64,000 nucleotides of DNA from Streptomyces sp. CB01201 (GTDB lineage Bacteria > Actinomycetota > Actinomycetes > Streptomycetales > Streptomycetaceae), in NCBI RefSeq assembly GCF_002803085.1, contig NZ_NNBJ01000007.1, positions 248,001 through 312,000 on the forward strand. Reading direction: 5' to 3'. Under the pieces are notes generated by a model. It was given only the letters and a program-made list of their open reading frames with translations, did no database searches and had not been told where the DNA came from. Made by a program: the position numbers and the translations under genes. Shown here piece after piece: positions 26,197 through 36,128 of the stretch (its first letter is position 1; every line of letters begins with the position of its first letter).

Positions 26197-26334
26197 TTGC
26201 TATTCCTCAGCTGCTAACAGCCCAGTGTACAAAGGCTAGTTAGGGGTGGACAGTTCCCGTGGCTCCGTGACATCCTCCTCTATCAAAGATCGAACGGTAT
26301 CGATTTGAACGTGAGTTAACGGGGGATCGGTTTT

Positions 26335-26568
26335 ATGGGGGACGGGAGATTGCGCGCCGATTTGGGCAGCGCGAAGAACGGGTTGACGGGCCAGTCAATT
26401 TCGGACCGCGGAAATCGCGACGAATGCAGCCGCCGCGCCGGGCATTTGGTGCCCGCGGGAAGGGTGCCCGCGGGAAGGCCCGCCTGCCGCACACAGGGGG
26501 CGGCAGCACCAGCCGCGCGGCCGGGCCTCACGCGCGGAAGACGTTCACGCACAGAACGGAAGGCATGA
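26335..26568 (+). CDS. Possible 77-residue basic protein
   Basis: The ATG at 26335 follows AACGGGGGAT at good spacing. The frame ends 1 bp before the metallophosphoesterase ATG. The product is Arg/Gly/Ala-rich, has no recognised family, and includes a perfect 15-bp tandem duplication (26449-26478). It may be a small gene at the head of the operon or a chance frame. Confidence 0.25.
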   Translation: MGDGRLRADLGSAKNGLTGQSISDRGNRDECSRRAGHLVPAGRVPAGRPACRTQGAAAPAARPGLTRGRRSRTERKA

Positions 26569-26569
26569 C

Positions 26570-27415
26570 ATGAGCGGAGGAGGGGGGCGGCTGCTGGCCA
26601 TCAGCGACCTGCACGTCGCACACCAGGAGAACCGGGCGATCGTCGAGGGCCTCCGGCCGACGTCCGACGACGACTGGCTGCTCGTCGCCGGCGATGTCGG
26701 CGAGCTGTCCGAGGACATCGAATGGGCCCTGTCCCTCCTGAGCCGGCGCTTCGCGCAGGTCGTCTGGGCGCCGGGCAACCACGAGCTGTGGACAACGAGC
26801 CAGGACCCGCTGCGCCTGCGCGGACAGGAACGGTACGAGGCCCTCGTCGCGCTGTGCCGCGGCCTCGGCGTGCTCACCCCCGAAGACCCGTACGCCGTGT
26901 GGCGCGGGCCCGGCGGGCCGGTCACCGTGGCGCCGCTCTTCGTGCTGTACGACTACTCGTTCCGGGTGCCCGGCGCCACCACCAAGGAGCGCTCCCTCGC
27001 CCTCGCCGAGGCGAACGGCATCGTCTGCACGGACGAGTTCTTCCTCCACCCGGATCCCCATCCCAGCCGGGAGGCATGGTGCGAGACCAGGGTCGCGGTG
27101 ACCGAGGCGCGGCTGGCGGCCTGTGATCCGGAGCTGCCGACGATCCTCGTCAACCACTATCCACTGGTCCGCGAACCGACCCGGATCCTGCGGTATCCCG
27201 ACTTCGCGCAGTGGTGCGGAACGGTGCGGACCGCGGACTGGCACCGCCGTTTCCGCGCCCGCGCGGTCGTGTACGGCCATCTGCACATTCCCCGGACGAC
27301 CTGGCACGACGGCGTCCGCTTCGAGGAGGTGTCGGTGGGCTACCCGCGCGAGTGGCGCAGACCCGGCCACCCCCGTCCGGGGCTCCGCTCGATCCTTCCG
27401 GAGGAGGGCCGATGA
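26570..27415 (+). CDS. Calcineurin-like metallophosphoesterase
   Basis: A 281-residue dimetal phosphoesterase with the motif set DLH (ISDLHV), GDVGE, GNHE (APGNHELW), NHYP and YGHLH. The substrate is not deducible. Its stop overlaps the ATG of the phosphopantetheinyl transferase. This pairing is common in Streptomyces and may let the phosphatase act on CoA-related or phosphopantetheine compounds, but that is inference. The start follows GGAAGG. Confidence 0.9.
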   Translation: MSGGGGRLLAISDLHVAHQENRAIVEGLRPTSDDDWLLVAGDVGELSEDIEWALSLLSRRFAQVVWAPGNHELWTTSQDPLRLRGQERYEALVALCRGLGVLTPEDPYAVWRGPGGPVTVAPLFVLYDYSFRVPGATTKERSLALAEANGIVCTDEFFLHPDPHPSREAWCETRVAVTEARLAACDPELPTILVNHYPLVREPTRILRYPDFAQWCGTVRTADWHRRFRARAVVYGHLHIPRTTWHDGVRFEEVSVGYPREWRRPGHPRPGLRSILPEEGR

Positions 27416-28188
27416 TCGAGCGGCTGGTGGCGTCCGGCGTCTGCGCGGTGGACACGTCCGAGGACGTGGCCGAGCCCGGGGACCTGTACCCGGCCGAGGC
27501 CGCGCTGATCGCGAACGCCGTGGATGTCCGCCGGCGTGAGTTCACCACCGCCCGCTGGTGCGCCCGGCGGGCCCTGACGGACCTCGGGGAGCGTGCCGCG
27601 CCGATCCTGCCCGGCCGCCACGGAGCACCGGGCTGGCCCGCGGGGGTCCTCGGCAGCATCACCCACTGCGCGGGCTTCCGGGCGGCGGCGGTCGCCCGAA
27701 CCTCCGCGGTGGCGGCCCTCGGCATCGACGCCGAACCGAACGCGCCGGTCCCGGACGGCGTCCTGGACTCGATCGCCGTCCCCGGCGAACTGCGGCACGT
27801 GCGCGAACTGTCGCGTGTCGCGCCCCGAATCCACTGGGACCGGCTGCTGTTCAGCGCCAAAGAGGCCGCGTACAAGACCTGGTATCCCTGGACGGGGCAG
27901 CGGCTGGACTTCGCGGACGCCGAACTCTCGTTCGCGCTCGAACGGGAGGAAGGCGCGGGCGCGTTCACCGCACACATCCGTCCGCCGCGTACCTCCTCCG
28001 CGCTTCCGCCGATCCGCCGGCTCGACGGACGATGGCTGGCGGAGCGCGGCCTTCTGCTGTGCGCCATCACGATCACTGCGTCCACCGGGTCCACCGGGTC
28101 CGCCACGTCCACCGGGTCCGCCGCGCCCGCCACGTCCAGCGGGTCCGCCGCGCCCGGTGCTTTCCAGCGGTGCTCGCCACGCTCGTGA
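27412..28188 (+). CDS. 4'-phosphopantetheinyl transferase, EntD/Sfp type
   Basis: A 258-residue PPTase that would activate carrier proteins of the PKS and siderophore NRPS. The Mg/CoA-binding residues are visible: Asp106 and Glu108 in GIDAEPN, and Lys150-Glu151 in FSAKEAAYK. It is translationally coupled to the metallophosphoesterase by ATGA. The last 35 or so residues are a Ser/Thr/Gly/Ala repeat tail encoded by 9-bp TCCACCGGG-like units, which is unusual for the family and probably disordered. The gene is convergent with katG. Confidence 0.93.
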   Translation: MIERLVASGVCAVDTSEDVAEPGDLYPAEAALIANAVDVRRREFTTARWCARRALTDLGERAAPILPGRHGAPGWPAGVLGSITHCAGFRAAAVARTSAVAALGIDAEPNAPVPDGVLDSIAVPGELRHVRELSRVAPRIHWDRLLFSAKEAAYKTWYPWTGQRLDFADAELSFALEREEGAGAFTAHIRPPRTSSALPPIRRLDGRWLAERGLLLCAITITASTGSTGSATSTGSAAPATSSGSAAPGAFQRCSPRS

Positions 28189-28219
28189 TCCGCCGCCTTC
28201 CCCAGGGAGACGCCAATGA

Positions 28220-28240
28220 CCCCTGACGCATCGTCAGGGG
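28220..28240. terminator. Hairpin CCCCTGAC/GTCAGGGG
   Basis: An 8-bp perfect stem with a 5-base loop lies 31 bp after the PPTase stop, in the convergent interval with katG. It is probably the terminator for the PPTase operon. Confidence 0.65.
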
Positions 28241-28262
28241 CCATCAGGGAAAGCGCAGTTCG

Positions 28263-28290
28263 CCCGGGCCGGCCGCACGACCGGCCCGGG
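28263..28290. terminator. Hairpin CCCGGGCCGG/CCGGCCCGGG
   Basis: A 10-bp perfect GC stem with an 8-base loop lies 15 bp beyond the katG stop. With the previous hairpin it forms a two-part bidirectional termination zone. Confidence 0.7.
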
Positions 28291-28305
28291 GGTGGGGCAG
28301 GCGGA

Positions 28306-30537
<2,232 letters not shown>

Positions 30538-31202
30538 GGCAATCCTTCTTGACTCGGTGGATCACGGTGCTGAGGAACTGCGGGCGGTGAAACGGCCGGC
30601 ACGCGGGCCCCGCCGGACGTCCACGGCCTCGTTACGGTCACGGGCCGAAGGCGGTCAAGTAGCGGGCCGCGCGGACGACTTGGCAGGACAATACGGCCCA
30701 CGCGATCACACGTCCCGGAAGGCGACGCGATGGCGGCGGGGCGGTCGTCGACCCGGGTGGCCGTGGTCGTGGGCGGGCCGGCGCAAGGGCGCGGGCCGAC
30801 GCCCGGCACCTTCGCGGCGGCGATCCCCCATGACGTCTCTGTCTCCCGGGTGGGTGGGTCCTGTTGCGGATGGGATCGGAGTCTCCCGATCCCTAGGCTA
30901 GCGGCGCCATCGATCCTACGATGGACCTAATCCAAGTCAAGAAGTACACCAAACTCGTATCCCTTCGCGGCCCTGGAAGTGCCGGAGACGCCGGAAGCGC
31001 CGCAGGCTCAGGAAGGTCAGGAGGCTCCGGAATCCCCCGCGGGGCCGGGGGGAATCTCGTAGGGATCCGGGGGAACTCCTTGACTGTTGACCGATCCACA
31101 GTCCCGATCCACAGTCCTAATCCACAGCCCTGTGGCCCGATGACTCCATCCACCCCGCAACCCCATCCACTCCTGAACTGAACCGCGGACAGGTGAACCG
31201 AT
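30538..31202. other. Divergent katG/fur promoter region
   Basis: A 665-bp gap, much longer than usual for this pair. It contains a less GC-rich core (30895-30955; CTAGGCTAG, ATCCTACGATGGACCTAATCC), runs of CCGGAAG/GGCTC-type short repeats (30970-31040) and the 13-bp triple repeat listed next. Promoters for both genes are expected here. I could not identify a clean Fur/PerR box. No gene was seen. Confidence 0.5.
31092..31130. repeat. Three tandem 13-bp repeats upstream of fur
   Basis: CGATCCACAGTCC occurs twice in succession (31092-31117), followed by TAATCCACAGCCC. The array ends 72 bp before the fur start, follows TTGACC, and may be a multi-copy regulator site. Confidence 0.7.
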
Positions 31203-31655
31203 ATGAGTGACCTGCTCGAACGGCTGCGAGGGCGCGGCTGGCGGATGACCTCCCAGCGGCGCGTCGTCGCGGAGGTCCTGGCCGGCGACCATGTGCACCT
31301 GACCGCCGACGAGGTGCACGGCCGTGCGGCCCAGCGGCTGCCCGAGATCTCCCGGGCGACCGTCTACAACACCCTCGGTGAACTGGTCTCCCTCGGGGAG
31401 GTCCTGGAGGTCTCCACCGACGGCCGGGCCAAGCGCTACGACCCCAACGCCCACCACCCCCACCAGCACCTGGTCTGCTCCCACTGCGGCACCATCCGCG
31501 ACGTCCACCCCGTCGGCGACCCGCTGGACGACCTCCCGGACGGGGAACGCTTCGGCTTCACGCTCGCCCGGGCGGACGTCACCTACCGCGGACTGTGCCC
31601 GGCCTGCGCGCAGGACGTGTCCCCCGGCCGGGTCCCGTCCGGAAATGAGTCGTAG
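31203..31655 (+). CDS. Fur-family peroxide/metal regulator (FurA/CatR-like)
   Basis: A 150-residue Fur-family repressor. The N-terminal winged helix (RMTSQRRVVAEVL; ISRATVYNTLGEL) is followed by a metal-binding dimerisation domain with HHPHQHLVC, the structural-zinc CSHC pair and CPAC. Its place opposite katG supports control of peroxide defence, as with FurA/CatR in other actinomycetes. In those relatives the regulator usually lies directly upstream in the same direction, so the divergent layout here differs. Confidence 0.9.
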   Translation: MSDLLERLRGRGWRMTSQRRVVAEVLAGDHVHLTADEVHGRAAQRLPEISRATVYNTLGELVSLGEVLEVSTDGRAKRYDPNAHHPHQHLVCSHCGTIRDVHPVGDPLDDLPDGERFGFTLARADVTYRGLCPACAQDVSPGRVPSGNES

Positions 31656-31749
31656 CCGACACCCCGCGAGCCGTGTCGAAGTTGGGCTGAACGGGTGAGC
31701 GGCGTCATCATGGCCGGATGCAGATACAGCACGTGGGCGAGGTGGTCCG

Positions 31750-32139
31750 GTGAGCAGGTACGACGTCACCGACGAACAGTGGGAGGGGCTCGCCCAGGTC
31801 GTGCCGCTGCGCGGCCGCAACGAATGGCCGTCCAGAGCGGATCACACCACGATCCCCGGCGATTACGCGACCGTCGAACAGCGGCGCTTCATCGTCCTGC
31901 GCGTACAGATCTTCGCGGACGCCCGTGAAGTGGCCGAATACCTCATCGCCCAGATCCCGGTCCTGCTCGACCTGACCGGGGCCGACCCCGAAGTCGCCAA
32001 GCGGATACTCGACTTCAGCACCGGTGTCGTCTTCGGCCTCGGCAGTGGAATGCACCGAGTCGACCGCAATGTCTTCCTGCTCGCCCCGGCCGGCACCGAA
32101 GTGGAAGGCATCGCCGCCGCAGCCGTCCCGCATCCCTGA
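31750..32139 (+). CDS. SepF-like cell-division protein (SflA/SflB type)
   Basis: A 129-residue protein with the SepF core: IVLRVQIFADAREVAEYLI, then VLLDLTGADPEVAKRILDF, then GLGSGMHRVDRNVFLLAP. SepF binds FtsZ and tethers it to the membrane. The amphipathic N-terminal anchor of canonical SepF is missing and the protein is short, as in the additional Streptomyces paralogues SflA and SflB, which modulate FtsZ assembly. The GTG start follows GAGGTGG. Confidence 0.85.
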   Translation: MSRYDVTDEQWEGLAQVVPLRGRNEWPSRADHTTIPGDYATVEQRRFIVLRVQIFADAREVAEYLIAQIPVLLDLTGADPEVAKRILDFSTGVVFGLGSGMHRVDRNVFLLAPAGTEVEGIAAAAVPHP

Positions 32140-32250
32140 CCGCCCCGGCCCGCCCAGGACCGTCCCGCAGCGCCGCGCCGTCCCTCATTCGTAGGAAGGT
32201 CAACGAGGCGGAACGGTTCGTCAGTTTTCGGGCTGCGTACGGTCCCGGTC

Positions 32251-33417
32251 ATGACCCTCGCGACCACCAACAGTGACCGAACCGGCCGCCCCGATCGACC
32301 CACCGTCACCGAATTACGGCTCTCCGCGTTCCGGACCCACCGCGGCGCGGCCATCCCGCTCGGCCCGCTCACGCTGATCACCGGGCCCAGCGGCAGCGGC
32401 AAGTCCAGTGTCCTGGAAGCGTTCGAGGCCCTCGCGAGACTCGGCTCCGGCGCGGCCCTCGGCCAGATCTTCCGCGACCCCGCCGGCTGCGTACCCGAAC
32501 GCGCCGAGGCCGACGCGCAGGGCCGGCGCGGATTCCGGATCGGTTGCACGGTCGACGGGCCGGCCGGACCCGTACGTCTCGACCTCGCCGTGCAGGCCGA
32601 ACCGGAACTCCGTGTCGTCGGCGAACGTTTGACGAGCGAAGGGCAGACCCTGCTCAGCACCGCACTGCGCGATCCGGGCCGCTCCACCGTCCAGGCGGCC
32701 TGGCACACCGCGGGCGCGGTCCCGGTCACGCGCGCCCCGCTGCCCGACGACCGGCTGGGCACCGCGCTGCTGCCGTTGCGCGTCGCGGGCAAGACCGAAG
32801 GGCAGCGACGCGTCCTGGCCGCCGCCGAACAGGTCGTCGTGGCCCTGCGCTCGGTGTTCCCCTGCGACCCCCAGCCGCAGCGGATGCGGGCCCCCGTCGT
32901 GCCCGGCCAGGGCGAGGGAGGCGGCCGGCTGCGGCGCGGCTGCGACAACCTCGCCGAAATCCTGCGCCGCACCCGCACCGAATGCGGTATCCGGCACGGC
33001 CGCCTCGTCGCCGCGGCCCGGGCCGGCTGCGTCGGCCCCGTCACCGGCCTCACCACCGAAGAACTCACCGACGGCACGCTGCGCGCCGTCCTCGCCCGCG
33101 GCGCCGCCCGGCACGGCACCCCCGTGGACCGGCTCGGCGAGGGCGAACTGCGCTACCTCGCCCTCGCGCTCGTGCTGCTCACCGGACCGGGCGTCCTCGC
33201 CGTCGACACCGTCGCCGAAGTACCGCCCGCCATGCAGACCCTGACCGTCGTCGCCGACGGCCTCGACCGCGCGCTCGACCCGCGTCAGAGCCGCGAACTG
33301 ATCGCGCTGGCCGCCGAGATGTGTGCCCGCGGCCACATCCGGCTGCTCGCGGCCGTGGGCGACGGCGTGAGCGCCCCGAAGACCGACGGCACGACGGTGG
33401 TAGACCTGGGGCCGTGA
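32251..33417 (+). CDS. AAA/SMC-like ATPase with a TTA codon
   Basis: A 388-residue RecF/SMC-type P-loop ATPase: an N-terminal beta-strand region (TELRLSAFRTHRGAAIPLG), Walker A GPSGSGKSS, and a late signature/Walker B region (LGEGELRYLALALVLLTGPGVLAVDTV) whose Walker B acidic residue reads Asp-Thr rather than Asp-Glu. Codon 22 is TTA (32314-32316), making it a bldA-dependent candidate. The stop overlaps the GTG of the MazG-like gene. The function is unknown; it resembles the stand-alone ATPases of overcoming-lysogenisation type. Confidence 0.75.
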   Translation: MTLATTNSDRTGRPDRPTVTELRLSAFRTHRGAAIPLGPLTLITGPSGSGKSSVLEAFEALARLGSGAALGQIFRDPAGCVPERAEADAQGRRGFRIGCTVDGPAGPVRLDLAVQAEPELRVVGERLTSEGQTLLSTALRDPGRSTVQAAWHTAGAVPVTRAPLPDDRLGTALLPLRVAGKTEGQRRVLAAAEQVVVALRSVFPCDPQPQRMRAPVVPGQGEGGGRLRRGCDNLAEILRRTRTECGIRHGRLVAAARAGCVGPVTGLTTEELTDGTLRAVLARGAARHGTPVDRLGEGELRYLALALVLLTGPGVLAVDTVAEVPPAMQTLTVVADGLDRALDPRQSRELIALAAEMCARGHIRLLAAVGDGVSAPKTDGTTVVDLGP

Positions 33418-33809
33418 ACCAGGAACTCGACGTACCGGCCCTGCAACGCAGACTCGCGGCCTTCGCCGCCGCCCGCGACTGGCAGCCTTACCACAACCCC
33501 AAGAACCTCGCCGCGGCCCTCAGCGTCGAGGCCTCCGAACTGCTCGAAATCTTCCAGTGGCTGACCCCGGAGCAGTCCGCCGGGGTGATGGCCGACCCGG
33601 ACACGGCCCACCGCGTCACCGACGAGGTGGCCGACGTCCTCGCCTACCTGCTCCAGCTGTGCGAGGTGCTCGGCATCGACGCCCTCGCCGCCCTCTCCGC
33701 CAAGATCGACCGCAATGAACTCCGGTTCCCCGCAACGAAATCGCCCACGACGCCGAACGGCTCTGCGAACAACTCGCCGACGGATACGGAGAGTCACCCT
33801 TCCGAGTGA
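33414..33809 (+). CDS. MazG-like nucleotide pyrophosphohydrolase
   Basis: A 131-residue all-alpha NTP pyrophosphohydrolase. The metal-binding motifs are SVEASELLEIFQW and DEVADVLAYLLQL, followed by the basic KIDRNELRF. It is likely to remove non-canonical dNTPs. GTG 33414 overlaps the ATPase stop. After residue 105 the sequence becomes Ser/Asn/Thr-rich and unlike the family, while another frame over the same DNA looks coding (see findings), so the C-terminus may have been altered by a deletion or frameshift. Confidence 0.85.
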   Translation: MNQELDVPALQRRLAAFAAARDWQPYHNPKNLAAALSVEASELLEIFQWLTPEQSAGVMADPDTAHRVTDEVADVLAYLLQLCEVLGIDALAALSAKIDRNELRFPATKSPTTPNGSANNSPTDTESHPSE

Positions 33810-33934
33810 CCGAGATACTCACAATCGGCTTGCTGTGCACAGATTTCCGATTTCCTCTGGCTTTCCGGGCCGCTCGCGCTCACGCTAGGTAGTGGACACG
33901 AAGCCCGGGTCCGACAGACGAACGGGGAAAGCGG

Positions 33935-34426
33935 ATGGATGCGGTACGGCTCCTGAAAGTCAGCCAACACGCCCTGGCCCAGAGCCGGGCCGTGCTCGAC
34001 ATCGTGGCCGAGGCCTGGCAGGCACAAGCCCTGGCCCAGGCCATCGGCGGCCACCTCGCGGCGACCGGCCCGCCGGAACTGAGGGGTGAGGCCCGCGGCC
34101 TCAGCGAGGCCGGCAGCCGGGGCTGTGCCGTCCTCGATCACCCGGGGCTGCGCCGCGACGGCGTGCGCGCTGCCCAGCTCTCCGAAGTGACGGATGCGGC
34201 AAGCGCGTTGACCTCTCTGGGGGCCCTGCTCGGGGATGTCGCGATGGCGCTCGTCTCGGTGGCCTGCGCGACGGACGAGGAGGGGCTGTACTGGCAGTGC
34301 ATAGAGGCCATCGACGCCGCCGACGAATCGAGCGACCGGGTCCGCGGGATGCTGCGGCGGCTCACCTTACGAGACCGGGACAGGCCTGCCGAGGTGCTGC
34401 GCGACTCGACCGCGGGGCCACCATGA
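33935..34426 (+). CDS. DUF6099 family protein, TTA-containing
   Basis: A 163-residue alpha-helical protein matching the Streptomyces family I know as DUF6099 (MDAVRLLKVSQHALAQSRAV; WQCIEAIDAADESSDRVRGML). The function is unknown. Codon 145 is TTA (34367-34369), so translation may depend on bldA. It follows the ATPase/MazG pair, which also contains a TTA codon. The start follows GGGGAAAG. No membrane segment is seen. Confidence 0.65.
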   Translation: MDAVRLLKVSQHALAQSRAVLDIVAEAWQAQALAQAIGGHLAATGPPELRGEARGLSEAGSRGCAVLDHPGLRRDGVRAAQLSEVTDAASALTSLGALLGDVAMALVSVACATDEEGLYWQCIEAIDAADESSDRVRGMLRRLTLRDRDRPAEVLRDSTAGPP

Positions 34427-34581
34427 CGCGGGGCGGCTGCGTGCGCTGCCGGGTCGCGCCCGCGGCGGTGGCGAAGGAGCACCGGGCCCCCACCCGAACC
34501 CCGCTCAGCCGCCGCCACCCTCCCCGGCCCCCTGATTGCCCGAGGGCCACCCCGGGCCCGGCTCTGCTAGCGACTCTCGCT

Positions 34582-34947
34582 CTAGCGCTGCTCGGGGTCG
34601 ACGTTCCGATCCGTCTGCGTCTGGGGCTGCGTCTGCGTCTGAATCTGGGTCTGAATCTGGGTCTGTGCCGGTGCCTGTGCCTGCACCTGCGAAGCCGGTG
34701 CCTGCGGGGGAGTCTGTGCGTGTGCCTGGGCCTCCGTCCGCGGCGACTCGGCCGAGTCCTTGTCGGACGAGGCACGGTCGGCGGTGGACTGGAGATCCGC
34801 GTCGAGCTGCGTCAGATCGGCGCTCAGCGCGGCCATCAGCTCTTCCATCTGCTGCAACAGCCCCTTCGGCGCACCCTCCCGCCCGGCTGCGGACTGCGGC
34901 GTCGACTGCTGCGGCACCGTCTGTTCGGGCACGGCTTCCTGGGACAT
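34582..34947 (-). CDS. Small coiled-coil protein with Gln/Thr-rich tail
   Basis: A 121-residue hydrophilic protein that I do not recognise. A central helix (KGLLQQMEELMAALSADLTQLDADLQ) is predicted to form a coiled coil. The C-terminal 45 residues are a Q-T/I-Q repeat encoded by CAGACGCAGATT-like hexamers. ATG 34947 follows GAGGAGG. The promoter lies in 34948-35196, shared divergently with the oxidoreductase gene. Confidence 0.6.
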   Translation of the reverse strand: MSQEAVPEQTVPQQSTPQSAAGREGAPKGLLQQMEELMAALSADLTQLDADLQSTADRASSDKDSAESPRTEAQAHAQTPPQAPASQVQAQAPAQTQIQTQIQTQTQPQTQTDRNVDPEQR

Positions 34948-35196
34948 GGCGGCCTCCTCGGCCCAAGCCCTCCCGCGGGGCGGGCGGGGCGGAGAATCGG
35001 TCGACGCACCGGCCAAGGCCGCCGACACGCGGGCCGGGCGGTCCGGCTCCGCCCGAGCCAACGACCGCTCGGCGCCAACGTCACTGGTCAGAGGGGTCGC
35101 GACGGTCCATTGCAACGAATATTCACCCGACCGGGCTTTCACGGGGCGGGTGGCGCGGACGGGGTTGACGGCGGTCCGACGGTGCAGGATGGAGGC

Positions 35197-36126
35197 ATGG
35201 ATCTTCGCATCTTCACCGAGCCCCAGCAGGGCGCCGGCTACGACACCCTCCTCACCGTCGCCAAGGCCACCGAAGACCTCGGCTTCGACGCCTTCTTCCG
35301 CTCCGACCACTACCTGCGCATGGGGTCCGCCGACGGGCTCCCGGGCCCGACCGACGCCTGGATCACGTTGGCCGGCCTCGCCCGCGAGACCAAGCGGATC
35401 CGCCTCGGCACCCTCATGACGGCCGGCACCTTCCGGCTGCCGGGCGTACTCGCCATCCAGGTCGCCCAGGTCGACCAGATGTCGGGCGGCCGGGTCGAAC
35501 TCGGCCTGGGCGCAGGGTGGTTCGAGGACGAGCACAAGGCGTACGGCATCCCCTTCCCGAAGGAGAAGTTCGCCAGGCTGGAGGAGCAACTGGCCATCGT
35601 CACCGGACTCTGGGCCACCGAGGTGGGCCACACCTTCGACTTCAACGGAACCTACTACCAGCTCAGCGACTCGCCCGCGCTGCCCAAGCCCGCGCAGACC
35701 AAGGTGCCCGTCCTGGTCGGCGGACACGGTGCGACCCGAACGCCACGCCTCGCGGCGCAGTACGCGGACGAGTTCAACATCCCGTTCGCCTCCATCGAGG
35801 ACAGCGAACGGCAGTTCACCAGGGTGCGGGCGGCCGCCGAGGCCGCCGGCCGCCGGGCGGACGACCTCGTGTACTCCAACGCGCTGGTCGTCTGCGTGGG
35901 ACGGAACGACGCGGAGGTGGCCCGGCGGGCCGCCGTCATCGGACGGGAGGTGGAGGAACTCAAGGCCAACGGACTCGCGGGCTCCCCTGCCGAGGTCGTG
36001 GAGAAGATCGGCAAGTACGAGGCGACCGGCTCGTCCCGGATCTACCTCCAACTGCTCGACCTCGACGACCTGGACCAGCTGGAGCTCATCTCCTCCCAGG
36101 TGCTGCCCCAGCTGACCAGGGCCTGA
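35197..36126 (+). CDS. LLM-class F420-dependent oxidoreductase
   Basis: A 309-residue luciferase-like monooxygenase TIM barrel. MDLRIFTEP, FDAFFRSDHYLRM, LGTLMTAGTFR and LGLGAGWFEDEH are typical of actinobacterial F420-dependent enzymes annotated as TIGR03560-like. The substrate is unknown. ATG 35197 follows GGAGG directly. The next gene begins 2 bp after its stop, so they are probably co-transcribed. Confidence 0.88.
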   Translation: MDLRIFTEPQQGAGYDTLLTVAKATEDLGFDAFFRSDHYLRMGSADGLPGPTDAWITLAGLARETKRIRLGTLMTAGTFRLPGVLAIQVAQVDQMSGGRVELGLGAGWFEDEHKAYGIPFPKEKFARLEEQLAIVTGLWATEVGHTFDFNGTYYQLSDSPALPKPAQTKVPVLVGGHGATRTPRLAAQYADEFNIPFASIEDSERQFTRVRAAAEAAGRRADDLVYSNALVVCVGRNDAEVARRAAVIGREVEELKANGLAGSPAEVVEKIGKYEATGSSRIYLQLLDLDDLDQLELISSQVLPQLTRA

Positions 36127-36128
36127 TC

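Noticed and set aside
34297..35196. N-terminal extension of the F420-type oxidoreductase back to 34297
   Set aside because: The upstream frame overlaps the DUF6099 gene and the minus-strand coiled-coil gene, has no family similarity, and ATG 35197 has GGAGG and the conserved N-terminus.
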